Of a stretch of 32,283 nt of DNA, positions 1 through 7,576 are shown in pieces; the stretch's first letter is position 1; each line of letters starts with the position of its first letter. Under the pieces are notes generated by a model. It did not search any database. It was not told where the DNA came from and worked only from the letters and a program-made list of their open reading frames with translations. The stretch comes from Eggerthellaceae bacterium. GTDB taxonomy: Bacteria; Actinomycetota; Coriobacteriia; Coriobacteriales; Eggerthellaceae. A program made the position numbers and the translations under genes. Location: assembly GCA_030524475.1 (NCBI GenBank), contig JAUNGO010000025.1:1-32283 (forward strand), in the 5' to 3' direction.

Positions 1-431
1 GTTTGTCAGAAAGTGACGAGGGGGTAGGTCGTTTGTCACATGGGGAAAACCAGGCGGAATGCGGGGAGCAAGCAGCCTCCCGAAATATGACAAACGACCT
101 GTCCCCTCGTCATGATGATGCGAGCTCGGACGGGCTGGACGTACCAAGCGCAACGGCTTCGCTTGCGTCGCCGGACGCGGCGGCGCGCTACGACGACGCG
201 CTGAAAGAGGCTTGCGAGCGCATTGCCAGCCGCTATCTGCTGTCGCAGCGGCAAACCGAGGTGCTGTACCTGCTGGCGCGCGGCCACACGGCGCCCTATA
301 TCCAAGACAAGCTGTGCGTCACGCTGAGCACGGCGAAGTCGCACATCTACAACATATATAAGAAGCTTGACATCCACAAGCAGCACGAGTTGCTGTCGAT
401 GGTGGAATCCGAAATCGAGGACCACGCGTAA
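1..431 (+). CDS. LuxR-type HTH regulator, C-terminal part (5' end outside window)
   Basis: The frame is open to the left window edge, so this is probably the end of a longer protein. TTG at 3 and ATG at 87 are also possible starts. The last 65 or so residues form a LuxR/NarL-type DNA-binding domain: LSQRQTEVLYLLARGHTAPY is followed by the recognition-helix stretch LSTAKSHIYNIYKKLDIH. Coriobacteria commonly carry regulators with a many-helix membrane domain joined to this kind of HTH; that the missing part is such a domain is inference. The region before the HTH (codons about 4-37 of the visible frame) is encoded by a palindromic repeat that occurs again at 23903-23996, so this linker is probably acquired. 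The gene is convergent with the Tat-signal gene. The HTH call is firm; the ligand and targets are unknown. Confidence 0.8.
   Translation, partial: LSESDEGVGRLSHGENQAECGEQAASRNMTNDLSPRHDDASSDGLDVPSATASLASPDAAARYDDALKEACERIASRYLLSQRQTEVLYLLARGHTAPYIQDKLCVTLSTAKSHIYNIYKKLDIHKQHELLSMVESEIEDHA
14..112. repeat. Palindromic repeat family A, copy 1 (inside LuxR-type frame)
   Basis: The arms are 14-41 and 85-112, 28 bp each with 25 of 28 matching, around a 43-bp centre. Each arm carries the core GACCTGTCCCC / GGGGACAGGTC, slightly changed in the left arm, plus GTCGTTTGTCA. The same arm sequence, with small changes, forms the perfect palindrome at 23903-23996. It is read through in frame by the regulator. 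It resembles REP or MITE-type hairpins; no transposase is present in the window. Confidence 0.85.
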
Positions 432-445
432 CAGGAGACGAACGA

Positions 446-520
446 GGGGGCGAACACGTCCCCGTGCTCGCCTGGACTGAGCCGAGGGGGTGGTGTCGCC
501 CACTGCCCGTGTTCACCCCA
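446..520. repeat. Inverted-repeat family B, copy 1 (convergent gene end)
   Basis: Arms GGGGGCGAACACG (446-458) and CGTGTTCACCCCA (508-520) are near-complementary. They belong to a family with core CGAACRCGGGG recurring at 16926-17005, 19404-19493 and 20000-20067. It sits between two convergent genes and could end transcription from both sides. Confidence 0.5.
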
Positions 521-521
521 G

Positions 522-2270
522 CTATCCTGCCATCTCCCATACTTTGACGAGGCAGTGCTTCGTGCTTTCGCCGGTCAGGTCGGTGTGGTCGATGTTGGAG
601 TATGTCACCACGCGCTTGCCTGAGCCGGTCGACGCCAAAAACTCGCCGTAGTCGTCGGCGCCGTTTTCCACGTCGAGCGCGAAATACTCGCGCGCCGACA
701 GGTCGATTCCGCACACTGCGCTCGTCGACTTCACGATCATCCACTTGCCGCACCACGCGGGCGAGGTCAGCGGCGTGCGCGCGAAGCGGAACCACGAGGC
801 GTCGCCGTAGGGGATGGCGTCGAACTGCGCGATGGACGCCGCCGCCGTCGCGTTGCGCTCGGCCAGCGTGAGCGCCTCCGTTGCCGCGCCGCCCGACGCC
901 TCCGACTCCTCCGTCGTTCCGTTGCCTAAAATGCCCGTCGTCACGGACTCGGCGGGCGTGTACGTGCCCAAATTCGCGATGCCGTCGCCGTAGTTGTAGA
1001 TGCCGTCGAAGGCGAAGCTGAAGCCTGCGTCGCTAAAGCCCAGCTCGTAGGGCTTCATCGACGCGGGGAGCACCAGCGCGTCGGCAACTTGCCCCGACTC
1101 TGCCTCGATGCGCGTCAACTGGTAGTACGTGCCGTTCACGTCGGCGCGCGGGGCGCATATCACGGCGTCGCGCGTTGAGCACGGCGCGCACGAGAAGCGG
1201 CCGCTCGACGAGTAAACCACTTCCGAGCTCGACGAGCCGAATGCCGCGCGCGTCAGCGTGGAGTTCTCGAGCTGCGCGCTGCCTTCGGGGTTGGGAAGCT
1301 TCTGCCAGAAGGCATATCCGCCCGCCGCCGCCAACGTGGGCATCTCCCATTCGCTCGTGCCTTCCTCGGCAAGCACGGGCGTGCCGACAACCAAGCCGTC
1401 GAGCGTGGCGTGGTAAACGCGCCAAATGCCCTCCAGGATGTCGGCCTCCGCCCAGATCAGCCCGTCGTCGCACGAGCGCACGTCGTATATCTCGAAACCC
1501 TCGTCCTCGCCCACGGCGTGCTCGATCACCGTGGTGCACGTGCCGGAGGTGAGCGAGAGCAGCCCCACCTGCGCGAGCGGCTTCGCCGTTTCGGCGGGTA
1601 TGAGGCACGCGGCCGTTGTGTCGCTGTTTGCCCAGATGAGCGTTCCGTAGGCGAGCTCTTGGCTGCTTACGAGCGCGGCCACGGTGGACGCGTCCTCGAT
1701 TTGCGTGCAGTCGTCGGAGGAGAACACGGCGCTTTCGGGCACCTTGAGCGTGGTCACGCTTCCGCTGTCGCTTCCCGCCACCTGGCTGATCGCGTAGCCC
1801 CCGCCCCCGAGCGCGGTGAGCGCCGCCACGCCCGCGAGCCCGTAGAGGAAGTGGCGCCGCGTGATCAGCACCTCTCCTGCGCCCGGCAGCGTGACCTCGA
1901 ATCCCTGATCGTTTGCCGTGCGCGGCGTGACCGATCTTGCGGAATGGACAGGTTGCCTCGACGCTGCCGCCCCGCTGCGCTTGTTGCTGCCGAGGTTCGC
2001 GCGCGAGCTTGCCGCGCCGCCGCGTCTGCTGCCGCCAACGCTCGCGTGCGAACCCGCCGCGCCGACCGCGCGCGAGCCGATGCCGCGCGTGCCGCTGGCG
2101 CCCGCCGCCCCGTTGTGCTTGTGGGCGCTGCTGCCCGCGTGCGACCTCGCGCCGCCCGCCGCCCCGCCGCGACCTGCGCGCGAGCTGCCCCGCGACGAGG
2201 CGGGGGAGGGGGCGCGGTTCGAGCGACGCGCGTGTGGCGTGGGATTTTGTCGATTCTTTCTCTGTGGCAT
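522..2270 (-). CDS. Exported or anchored protein with internal Tat motif and long basic N-terminus
   Basis: The protein has 582 residues. Residues 1-120 are a low-complexity stretch rich in Arg, Ser, Ala and Gly. TRRHFL (137-142) is a good twin-arginine motif, followed by a hydrophobic segment at about 141-165 and then a large soluble domain. That domain has Trp-containing repeats such as LIWAN and AFWQKLP, suggesting a beta-propeller-like fold outside the membrane. The function is not recognised. The start is uncertain. The ATG at 2270 has no Shine-Dalgarno sequence, and a CACAAT box lies only about 6 bases before it, so either the message is leaderless or translation begins nearer the Tat motif. 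The gene is divergent from the two-component genes, but no functional link is shown. Confidence 0.75.
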   Translation of the reverse strand: MPQRKNRQNPTPHARRSNRAPSPASSRGSSRAGRGGAAGGARSHAGSSAHKHNGAAGASGTRGIGSRAVGAAGSHASVGGSRRGGAASSRANLGSNKRSGAAASRQPVHSARSVTPRTANDQGFEVTLPGAGEVLITRRHFLYGLAGVAALTALGGGGYAISQVAGSDSGSVTTLKVPESAVFSSDDCTQIEDASTVAALVSSQELAYGTLIWANSDTTAACLIPAETAKPLAQVGLLSLTSGTCTTVIEHAVGEDEGFEIYDVRSCDDGLIWAEADILEGIWRVYHATLDGLVVGTPVLAEEGTSEWEMPTLAAAGGYAFWQKLPNPEGSAQLENSTLTRAAFGSSSSEVVYSSSGRFSCAPCSTRDAVICAPRADVNGTYYQLTRIEAESGQVADALVLPASMKPYELGFSDAGFSFAFDGIYNYGDGIANLGTYTPAESVTTGILGNGTTEESEASGGAATEALTLAERNATAAASIAQFDAIPYGDASWFRFARTPLTSPAWCGKWMIVKSTSAVCGIDLSAREYFALDVENGADDYGEFLASTGSGKRVVTYSNIDHTDLTGESTKHCLVKVWEMAG

Positions 2271-2323
2271 GGGGCTATTGTGTCATTTCGCATACGGGTG
2301 TGCGCCCTGGTCAGCCCAAACGC

Positions 2324-2329
2324 TACAAT
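2324..2329 (+). promoter_or_regulatory. Candidate -10 box (TACAAT) for the two-component operon
   Basis: TACAAT lies about 115 bases before the response-regulator start. No convincing -35 box is visible at 16-18 bases. The GCTACAAT context recurs before the LysR gene and the M18 aminopeptidase gene. Confidence 0.35.
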
Positions 2330-2445
2330 AAACGCAAACACAAGCGCCGCCGGTGCCGTGGCGTTCGGCGTGTTCGGCATCCGTTTATGCCGCCGACCAG
2401 GTGTCAAGGCTGGCGCAAGCAAAGCAACCGAGTGAGGAGCGATTC

Positions 2446-3156
2446 ATGAGCAACGAAACCCGCCGTATTCTTCTTGTCGAGGACGAAAAGGCCATTCGCG
2501 ATGCCGTTACCGCCTACCTCGAGCGCGAAAACTACTGGGTTACCGCCGTGGGCGACGGCCAGGAAGCCGTCGAGGAGTTCCAGAAGCACCACTTTGACCT
2601 GGTGATTCTCGACCTCATGCTGCCGCGCGTCCCGGGCGAGCGCGTGTGCCGCATCATCCGCGACAACTCCGACGTGCCCATTATCATGCTGACGGCGAAA
2701 GGCGAGGTCGAAGACCGCATCATCGGTCTGGAGCTCGGCGCCGACGACTACCTGGTAAAGCCGTTCAGCCCGCGCGAGCTGGTGGCGCGCGCCCGCGCGC
2801 TTCTGCGCCGCGTGCACGCCGACTCCGAGCCGCAGCGCGAGGTGCTCGAGTTCGGCGAGCTCACCATCGACGTGTCGGGCCACAAGGTGCTCGTGAACGG
2901 CGAGGAAATCGACCTGACGGCCAGCGAGTTCAAGCTGCTCACCACCCTTTCGCGCTATCCCGGCCGCGTGTACTCGCGCATGGAGCTGGTGGAAAAGGTG
3001 CTCGGCTACGACTTCGAGGGCTACGAGCGCACCATCGACAGCCATGTGAAGAACCTGCGCGCCAAGATCGGCGACAACCCGCGCAACCCGAAGTGGCTGC
3101 ACACGGTTCACGGCGTGGGCTATCGCTTCGAGGATCCCACGAAGAACGGCCAGTAG
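2446..3156 (+). CDS. OmpR/PhoB-type response regulator
   Basis: This is a 236-residue DNA-binding response regulator. The receiver domain (about 7-120) has the acidic pair E12/D13, phospho-acceptor D56 in LVILDLMLP, T83 and K105. The C-terminal winged helix (about 135-232) ends in the typical SHVKNLRAKIG and HGVGYRFE. I chose the ATG at 2446 because GAGGAG lies just upstream and the receiver fold begins immediately after it; the frame is open further upstream without a good site. The kinase gene starts one base after the stop, so the two form an operon and presumably a cognate pair. The signal sensed is unknown. Confidence 0.95.
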   Translation: MSNETRRILLVEDEKAIRDAVTAYLERENYWVTAVGDGQEAVEEFQKHHFDLVILDLMLPRVPGERVCRIIRDNSDVPIIMLTAKGEVEDRIIGLELGADDYLVKPFSPRELVARARALLRRVHADSEPQREVLEFGELTIDVSGHKVLVNGEEIDLTASEFKLLTTLSRYPGRVYSRMELVEKVLGYDFEGYERTIDSHVKNLRAKIGDNPRNPKWLHTVHGVGYRFEDPTKNGQ

Positions 3157-3157
3157 C

Positions 3158-4756
3158 ATGCCCGAGCGCGTGATGGTCTCCGACGCCGAGCCGAAGGCGC
3201 CTTCTCCCGAGGGGGCGGCGTCCAAAGGGGGCGCGGCGTCGGCGAGCCCGGGCGCAACCGGTCCCATCGCGCGCGTCGAGGAAAAGAAGAAGTTCCGCTG
3301 GTCGAGCTTTACCTACACCACGCGCGTCACGCTGGCGTTCGCCTTCATTGCGGCCATGACGGCGCTCGTCGCCATCGGCGTGGTGTCGTTCGTGTGGGAG
3401 CAGCACTTCCAAACCTACACCACCGACAACATGCGCACGATGGCAACCACCACGGCCGAGCGCATCGCCTCCATCTACGAGCGCACGGGCGACCTGTGGG
3501 ACGCCGAAACCACCAAGCCCGCGCAGCAGGCGGCGGAAATGACGTCGGGCGTGGGCGTGAAGGTGATCGACGCGCAGGGCGACGTGCCCTTCGACTCGTC
3601 GGTTGCCGTGCGCAACAACGCCACGTCTTCGCAGCCGTCGTTCGAGCCGAGCGATCCTTCGCAGGTGGCAATGGCGCCCATCGTGGTGGACAACGTGGCG
3701 GTCGGCTCAGTGCGCATCTGGGTGTACGGCTCGGACACGCTCATGCGCCAGCCCGACCAGGAATTCCGCAACAACTCATACCAGGCGCTGCTGCTTGCCA
3801 CCATCGTCGCCATCGTTTTGGCGTCGTGCATCGGCTTTCTGTTCGCGCGCAACCTGGTGGCGCCCATCAACCGCGTGACCAAAACGGCGCGCGCCATCAA
3901 GGAAGGCGACCTGTCGGCGCGCACCGACCTGCGCGGCGAGGACGAGATTGCCCAGCTCGGCGAGACATTCGACGCCATGGCCGAGTCGGTGGAGAAAGAC
4001 CGCGAGCTTGAACGCCGCCTCACCACCGACGTGGCGCACGAGCTGCGCACGCCGCTGATGGCCATCCAGGCAACGGTCGAGGCGATGGTCGACGGCGTGT
4101 ACGAGGCCGACGAGGAACGCCTGGTCACCGTGAACTCCGAGGTCCAGCGCTTGAGCCGTCTGGTCGACGCGTTGCTGAAGCTTTCGCGTTTGGAGAACCG
4201 CTCGCAGCCCATGAAAGAAGAAGTGGTGGACGTGGGCGAGCTCATCGAGGGCATCGTGTCGACGCACGAGATGTTCGTGGCCGATTCCGGCCTCACCATC
4301 GACTACCATGCGCAAAAAGACGTGCGCGTGGTGGGCGATCCCGACATGATTCGCCAGGCCACCGCCAACCTGATCTCGAACGCGGTGCGCTACACGCCCG
4401 AGGGCGGGCACATCGACGTACGCGTGCGCAAGGGCGACATCATGGCGTCGATTTCCGTGCAGGACACCGGCATCGGCCTCACGCGCGAAGAGGCGAAGAT
4501 GGTGTTCTCGCGCTTCTGGCGCGCCGACGCGGGCCGCAACCGCGAAAGCGGCGGCTTGGGCGTGGGCTTGGCCGTGGTGAAGGAGATCGTCGACCGCCAC
4601 GGCGGCTGGGTGCAGGTGGAAGGCGAGAAGGGCAAGGGAGCGTGCTTCACCATCCACATCCCGCTCTACGACGAGGAACGCTCGAAGAAGCAGGCGAAGG
4701 CCGCGCAGGCTCAGGCGAACCGCAATCGCCAGAAGAAAACGCGCGGCGGCAAGTAG
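3158..4756 (+). CDS. Membrane sensor histidine kinase
   Basis: The 532-residue kinase has TM helices at about 55-80 and 209-231. They enclose an extracytoplasmic sensor region of about 125 residues, followed by HAMP (231-283) and the dimerisation domain with H294 in DVAHELRTPL. The ATPase domain has the N box (N404, N408), DTGIG (436-440) and GGLGVGLAVV. The N-terminal 45 residues are low-complexity and cytoplasmic. ATG at 3173 is an alternative start. The tail (about 508-532) is very basic. Its last nine codons and the first two bases of the stop are repeated exactly at 7528-7555, beyond the mod operon, so the 3' end marks the left boundary of an apparent insertion. The likely original terminator now lies at 7577-7610. 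Confidence 0.95.
   Translation: MPERVMVSDAEPKAPSPEGAASKGGAASASPGATGPIARVEEKKKFRWSSFTYTTRVTLAFAFIAAMTALVAIGVVSFVWEQHFQTYTTDNMRTMATTTAERIASIYERTGDLWDAETTKPAQQAAEMTSGVGVKVIDAQGDVPFDSSVAVRNNATSSQPSFEPSDPSQVAMAPIVVDNVAVGSVRIWVYGSDTLMRQPDQEFRNNSYQALLLATIVAIVLASCIGFLFARNLVAPINRVTKTARAIKEGDLSARTDLRGEDEIAQLGETFDAMAESVEKDRELERRLTTDVAHELRTPLMAIQATVEAMVDGVYEADEERLVTVNSEVQRLSRLVDALLKLSRLENRSQPMKEEVVDVGELIEGIVSTHEMFVADSGLTIDYHAQKDVRVVGDPDMIRQATANLISNAVRYTPEGGHIDVRVRKGDIMASISVQDTGIGLTREEAKMVFSRFWRADAGRNRESGGLGVGLAVVKEIVDRHGGWVQVEGEKGKGACFTIHIPLYDEERSKKQAKAAQAQANRNRQKKTRGGK
4728..4755. repeat. 28-bp direct repeat, left copy (3' end of the kinase gene)
   Basis: It is identical to 7528-7555, begins GCCAGAAGAAAAC and ends GGCGGCAAGTA. 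With the seven bases before it, 32 of 35 positions agree. Here it encodes the C-terminus of the kinase; the right copy is not in a gene. The copies are exactly 2800 bp apart. Confidence 0.95.
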
Positions 4757-4805
4757 CACACCGCCCCGCGTTCGCCTCCGCATTCGCCCTGCGCCCCGCG
4801 TTCAC

Positions 4806-5519
4806 CTACGGTTTTATGCCAAGAAAGCGGCGGATGTCAGGATCGGTTTGCGTGAACAGGTCGTCGGGGGTGCATACGACTCGCATTCGTCCATTGAGTA
4901 TGATGCCGATTCGGTCAGCCAACGTGCGTGCCTCGTTGAAATCATGCGTAACGAATACGATTGTGCAGTCGTATTGAGCGTGTACCTCCCGCATAAGGTC
5001 ATACATACGCAGCTTGGTCGATGGGTCGAGCGCTGAAAACGGCTCGTCAAGTAGCAAGATACTGGGTTCAAGGACGAGCGCGCGGGCAAGGGCGGTGCGT
5101 TGTGATTCGCCTCCGCTAATGATGCCAGGGTGTCGATCGGCAAGGTGAGAAATGCCAAACCGTTCCATAATGTCTGCGACACGTGAATGTGCTGCGTCGG
5201 CAGATAGGCCGTTGTGCCGCAAGCCATATGCAATGTTTTCGGCTACGGTTAAATGCGGGAACAGGGCGTAGTCCTGATAAAGTATTCCTAGGTGGCGTTG
5301 TTGAATGGGGAGGCTGCTCACGTCTTTTCCGTCCAGCAGAATACGCCCTTCGTTGAGGGGAAACGCGCCAGCGATTGACTCCATGAGTACGGTTTTGCCC
5401 GATCCGGTTGTCCCAAGTATAGAGAAAATCTCACGCGGTCTAATACTGAGTTCGTTGAGCGCGAGTGTAAAACTCCCCCGCCGTACGCGTACATTCTCTA
5501 TTGTTATGCTACCTGCCAT
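4806..5519 (-). CDS. modC: Molybdate/tungstate ABC transporter ATPase, ModC-like
   Basis: This 237-residue ABC ATPase has Walker A GTTGSGKT (36-43), Q-loop Q82, signature SGGES (135-139), Walker B ILLLDE (154-159) and switch histidine H192. Canonical ModC is about 350 residues with a C-terminal MOP/TOBE molybdate-binding domain. That domain is absent here, so the protein resembles the short ATPases of some Wtp/Tup/Mod systems. The frame runs upstream to 5597, but ATG at 5519 is preferred: homology starts there and it overlaps the permease stop by 11 bases, as in coupled operons. It is the last gene of the operon and converges on the kinase gene across a 49-base gap without an obvious terminator. 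Molybdate rather than tungstate is inferred from the ModA-like binding protein. Confidence 0.85.
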   Translation of the reverse strand: MAGSITIENVRVRRGSFTLALNELSIRPREIFSILGTTGSGKTVLMESIAGAFPLNEGRILLDGKDVSSLPIQQRHLGILYQDYALFPHLTVAENIAYGLRHNGLSADAAHSRVADIMERFGISHLADRHPGIISGGESQRTALARALVLEPSILLLDEPFSALDPSTKLRMYDLMREVHAQYDCTIVFVTHDFNEARTLADRIGIILNGRMRVVCTPDDLFTQTDPDIRRFLGIKP

Positions 5520-6423
5520 GTCGTCGCTCTCCTTCTTTCGGAACCGATGCTCTTCGCAGTCGGTCGAAGGGTGTGCGAGCTTTGTGCGACTCGACACGAG
5601 TTGACCCTATGGGTTTGTTGAGCGCATTGGCTACAACAAGCGTTGCGGCAGAGAGAAGAAGCATGATCATAGCTGTTGCCATGGCGGTTTCCGTATTGCC
5701 CGTTGATATGCTGAGATAAATACTTCCCGGTAGTGTTTCGGTGCGCATGCGCGTAACGCCGACCAACATGAGCGTTGCGCCGAACTCGCCCATGCCGCGC
5801 GCCCACGTGAGAACAAACGTCGAGATCAGCGAGTTGCGGCAAATGGGGAGAATGATAGTGCGAAAAACCTCCCCTGACGTAGCGCCAAGCGTTTTTGCGA
5901 CAAATTCCATGCGTGGATTGACCTCGGCAAACGCTGTACGCACCATGCGAATAGCAAAGGGAAGATTGACGATGAGCTGAGCCATGACGATGCCCGTCGG
6001 CTCGAACACCACGCCGAAACCGACCTCTTTAAGAGCTTTTCCGACGGGAGAAGAGAAGATGAGCAACAAAGCGAAGCCGAGCAAGATGTAGGGAAGGGAA
6101 AGCGTAAGTTCCATCAGGACTTCTGCAGCACGCTTAAAGGGCATGTTGGTCCTGGTGAGCGCGTAAGCGGTAGGTAACGCGAGCGCAAGGCAGATGATCG
6201 TTGAGATGGTGGACGTGACGACGCTCATGCGTAGCGAGAACAGCACTTCCGCCGACGTGACGGCTTCGCTTAGGTGCGTGGCGCCGCCGAGGACAATGGC
6301 AACAACGGCACTCCCTACGAATAGCAAAACACACGTTGCCACTACGATGGAAACACCGGGGAAGACGTCGCGACGTCTTCCCCGGTGTTTCCTTTTTGCA
6401 AGCGGGCTTGTTGCCTCGCTCAT
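5509..6423 (-). CDS. modB: Molybdate/tungstate ABC transporter permease, ModB-like
   Basis: The 304-residue permease has an Arg/Lys-rich N-terminus (about 9-19) and roughly six hydrophobic segments between 23 and 285. The cytoplasmic coupling loop EFVAKTLGATSGEVFRTIIL (about 173-192) matches the EAA motif of binding-protein-dependent permeases. MGEFGATLMLVG is typical of the ModB/CysT group. It should form the membrane channel with the ATPase encoded downstream. It starts three bases after the modA stop and overlaps modC, so the three are co-transcribed. The assignment as molybdate permease rests on family resemblance and on the neighbours; tungstate or sulfate cannot be excluded from this protein alone. 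Confidence 0.88.
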   Translation of the reverse strand: MSEATSPLAKRKHRGRRRDVFPGVSIVVATCVLLFVGSAVVAIVLGGATHLSEAVTSAEVLFSLRMSVVTSTISTIICLALALPTAYALTRTNMPFKRAAEVLMELTLSLPYILLGFALLLIFSSPVGKALKEVGFGVVFEPTGIVMAQLIVNLPFAIRMVRTAFAEVNPRMEFVAKTLGATSGEVFRTIILPICRNSLISTFVLTWARGMGEFGATLMLVGVTRMRTETLPGSIYLSISTGNTETAMATAMIMLLLSAATLVVANALNKPIGSTRVESHKARTPFDRLRRASVPKEGERRHGR

Positions 6424-6426
6424 AAG

Positions 6427-7278
6427 CTATACCTGCTCGTAGCCGTATTTTGCCCAGATTTCCTTGGCGGTGTCGGTCTGGAGAAAATCGCTGAAGGCTT
6501 GGGCGGCGTCGGCATTGGACGAGCAGGTGAGTCGAGCCGCGGGGACGGTCTTCACGAAGGGGTCAAGATCGGTGGTATCGACGATAGTCGCTCCATCAGA
6601 CTTGACGTTCTCTTTCCACACAATGCCAGCGTCGCCCTCTCCATTGGCAAGAGCGGTAGCAATTTGAGGTGCAGTTGTGGTAGTGGTAAGCGCACCACGC
6701 GCATCAAGTGCATCCCACAGTCCCGCTTCCGTGAGAGCTTTTTTCGCGATCTTGCCGATGGGCGTTGCTTCGGGATCGCCAACGAGAACCATGCGAGCGT
6801 TCTCGAGGTCGGCTAGACTGGAGATGTTTGCGGGATTGTCTGCGGGAACAGCCAAAACGGGAATGTGCTTGACGAGATCGGTGCTGGTGTCGACATAAGA
6901 CTCAACGGGTTTGAGCTCGTCAGCCGATCCTGCAATGAAGAAGTCACCCTCCTCGGTTGTCTGGATTTGCGTTTGGATTTGAGCTGCGTTAGCGAAGGTG
7001 ACGTTCATGGCGCAGCCGGTTTCGTCGGCGAAGGCGTCGGAGATTTCTTGGAAGGGGTCAGTCATGCCGGCGCCGCAGTATATATCAAGCGACGCGCCTT
7101 CGAGCGATTTTGTAGCAGGGGCGTTGGACTGCGCGCTCGAATTTGGGCTTGAATTGGATTCACTGCTCCCTGCGCAGCCGGCAAGGCTCATTGCTGCCAC
7201 TAGACTTAAGATGGCTGCTGTGCATACCATTCTGATGCAGTGATTTCTCGTGGTTTTGCTTGTGATTCTGCGGCGCAT
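6427..7278 (-). CDS. modA: Molybdate-binding lipoprotein, ModA-like
   Basis: The 283-residue substrate-binding protein has a basic start, a hydrophobic signal (about 17-32) and lipobox SLAGC with the lipidated cysteine at 35. A Ser/Asn-rich linker follows. The mature domain begins about residue 58 with LDIYCGAGMTDPFQEI, where ModA proteins have a similar AASLTD-type strand. FADETG and DFFIAGSADELKP also match the family. It captures the oxyanion outside the cell and delivers it to the ModB channel. It is the first gene of the operon, behind a roughly 160-base leader with a structured element and a promoter at 7446-7474. Codon use is less GC-biased than in neighbouring genes, supporting recent acquisition. 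Tungstate is a possible alternative substrate. Confidence 0.88.
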   Translation of the reverse strand: MRRRITSKTTRNHCIRMVCTAAILSLVAAMSLAGCAGSSESNSSPNSSAQSNAPATKSLEGASLDIYCGAGMTDPFQEISDAFADETGCAMNVTFANAAQIQTQIQTTEEGDFFIAGSADELKPVESYVDTSTDLVKHIPVLAVPADNPANISSLADLENARMVLVGDPEATPIGKIAKKALTEAGLWDALDARGALTTTTTAPQIATALANGEGDAGIVWKENVKSDGATIVDTTDLDPFVKTVPAARLTCSSNADAAQAFSDFLQTDTAKEIWAKYGYEQV

Positions 7279-7337
7279 GGAAGTCTCCGTTTCGTGAACC
7301 TTGCTTTTATATAGATCCGTTCACTCACTCCGGATGC

Positions 7338-7410
7338 GTGGGTGCAAGCTGGGCTGCTGGTGGCGAGTCAACGTTTGTTGTTTGCTCGCCCAGGAAGCAA
7401 AACACCCCCA
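7338..7410 (-). promoter_or_regulatory. Structured leader upstream of modA, possible Moco/tungsten-cofactor riboswitch
   Basis: Read on the minus strand, the leader can fold into nested stems. GGGTG (7407-7403) pairs with CACCC (7344-7340). GGCGAG (7390-7385) pairs with CTCGCC (7367-7362). CTGGG (7393-7389) and CCCAG (7353-7349) offer a competing pairing. It lies between the promoter and the modA start, where a cofactor-sensing RNA would sit. The segment GCTTCCTGGG resembles what I recall of the Moco RNA motif, but I cannot confirm a match. Confidence 0.35.
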
Positions 7411-7445
7411 TAGCCTTATCCATAGTAAGCCAACGGAATATTAAT

Positions 7446-7474
7446 ACTATATAAAGAATAGTCTTAAATAGCAA
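7446..7474 (-). promoter_or_regulatory. Sigma-70-type promoter for modABC
   Basis: On the minus strand, TTGCTA (7474-7469) and TATAGT (7451-7446) are separated by exactly 17 bases in an A+T-rich stretch. The start site would be near 7438, giving a leader of about 160 bases. A second TATAAT lies at 7494-7489 with a poorer -35. ACTAT/ATAGT around the -10 forms a short inverted repeat that could be an operator. Confidence 0.6.
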
Positions 7475-7527
7475 TATTTAAAAATGAGATTATATCTTTA
7501 CCAGGCAATATCAAGTTAATCGTAACT

Positions 7528-7555
7528 GCCAGAAGAAAACGCGCGGCGGCAAGTA
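7528..7555. repeat. 28-bp direct repeat, right copy (orphan kinase 3' end)
   Basis: It is identical to 4728-4755. Here it follows A+T-rich DNA and encodes nothing. It is followed by TAA in the kinase frame and then the hairpin at 7577-7610, as if this were the original downstream side of the kinase gene. Confidence 0.95.
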
Positions 7556-7576
7556 AACGCGCGGTGTGCAGGCGCT

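Larger units (their letters stand above)
4756..7527. mobile_element. Apparent inserted island carrying modABC
   Basis: The segment is bounded by the 28-bp direct repeats. It is clearly richer in A+T than its surroundings, most strongly at 7430-7525, and carries only the three transport genes and their leader. It separates the kinase gene from a strong hairpin at 7577-7610 that looks like that gene's terminator. The repeat at a gene's 3' end resembles an att site, but there is no integrase inside. Insertion is inferred. Confidence 0.55.

Noticed and set aside
4756-7527. Searched the mod island for an integrase, excisionase or transposase
   Set aside because: No such gene is seen; all space is taken by modABC, the leader and A+T-rich DNA.
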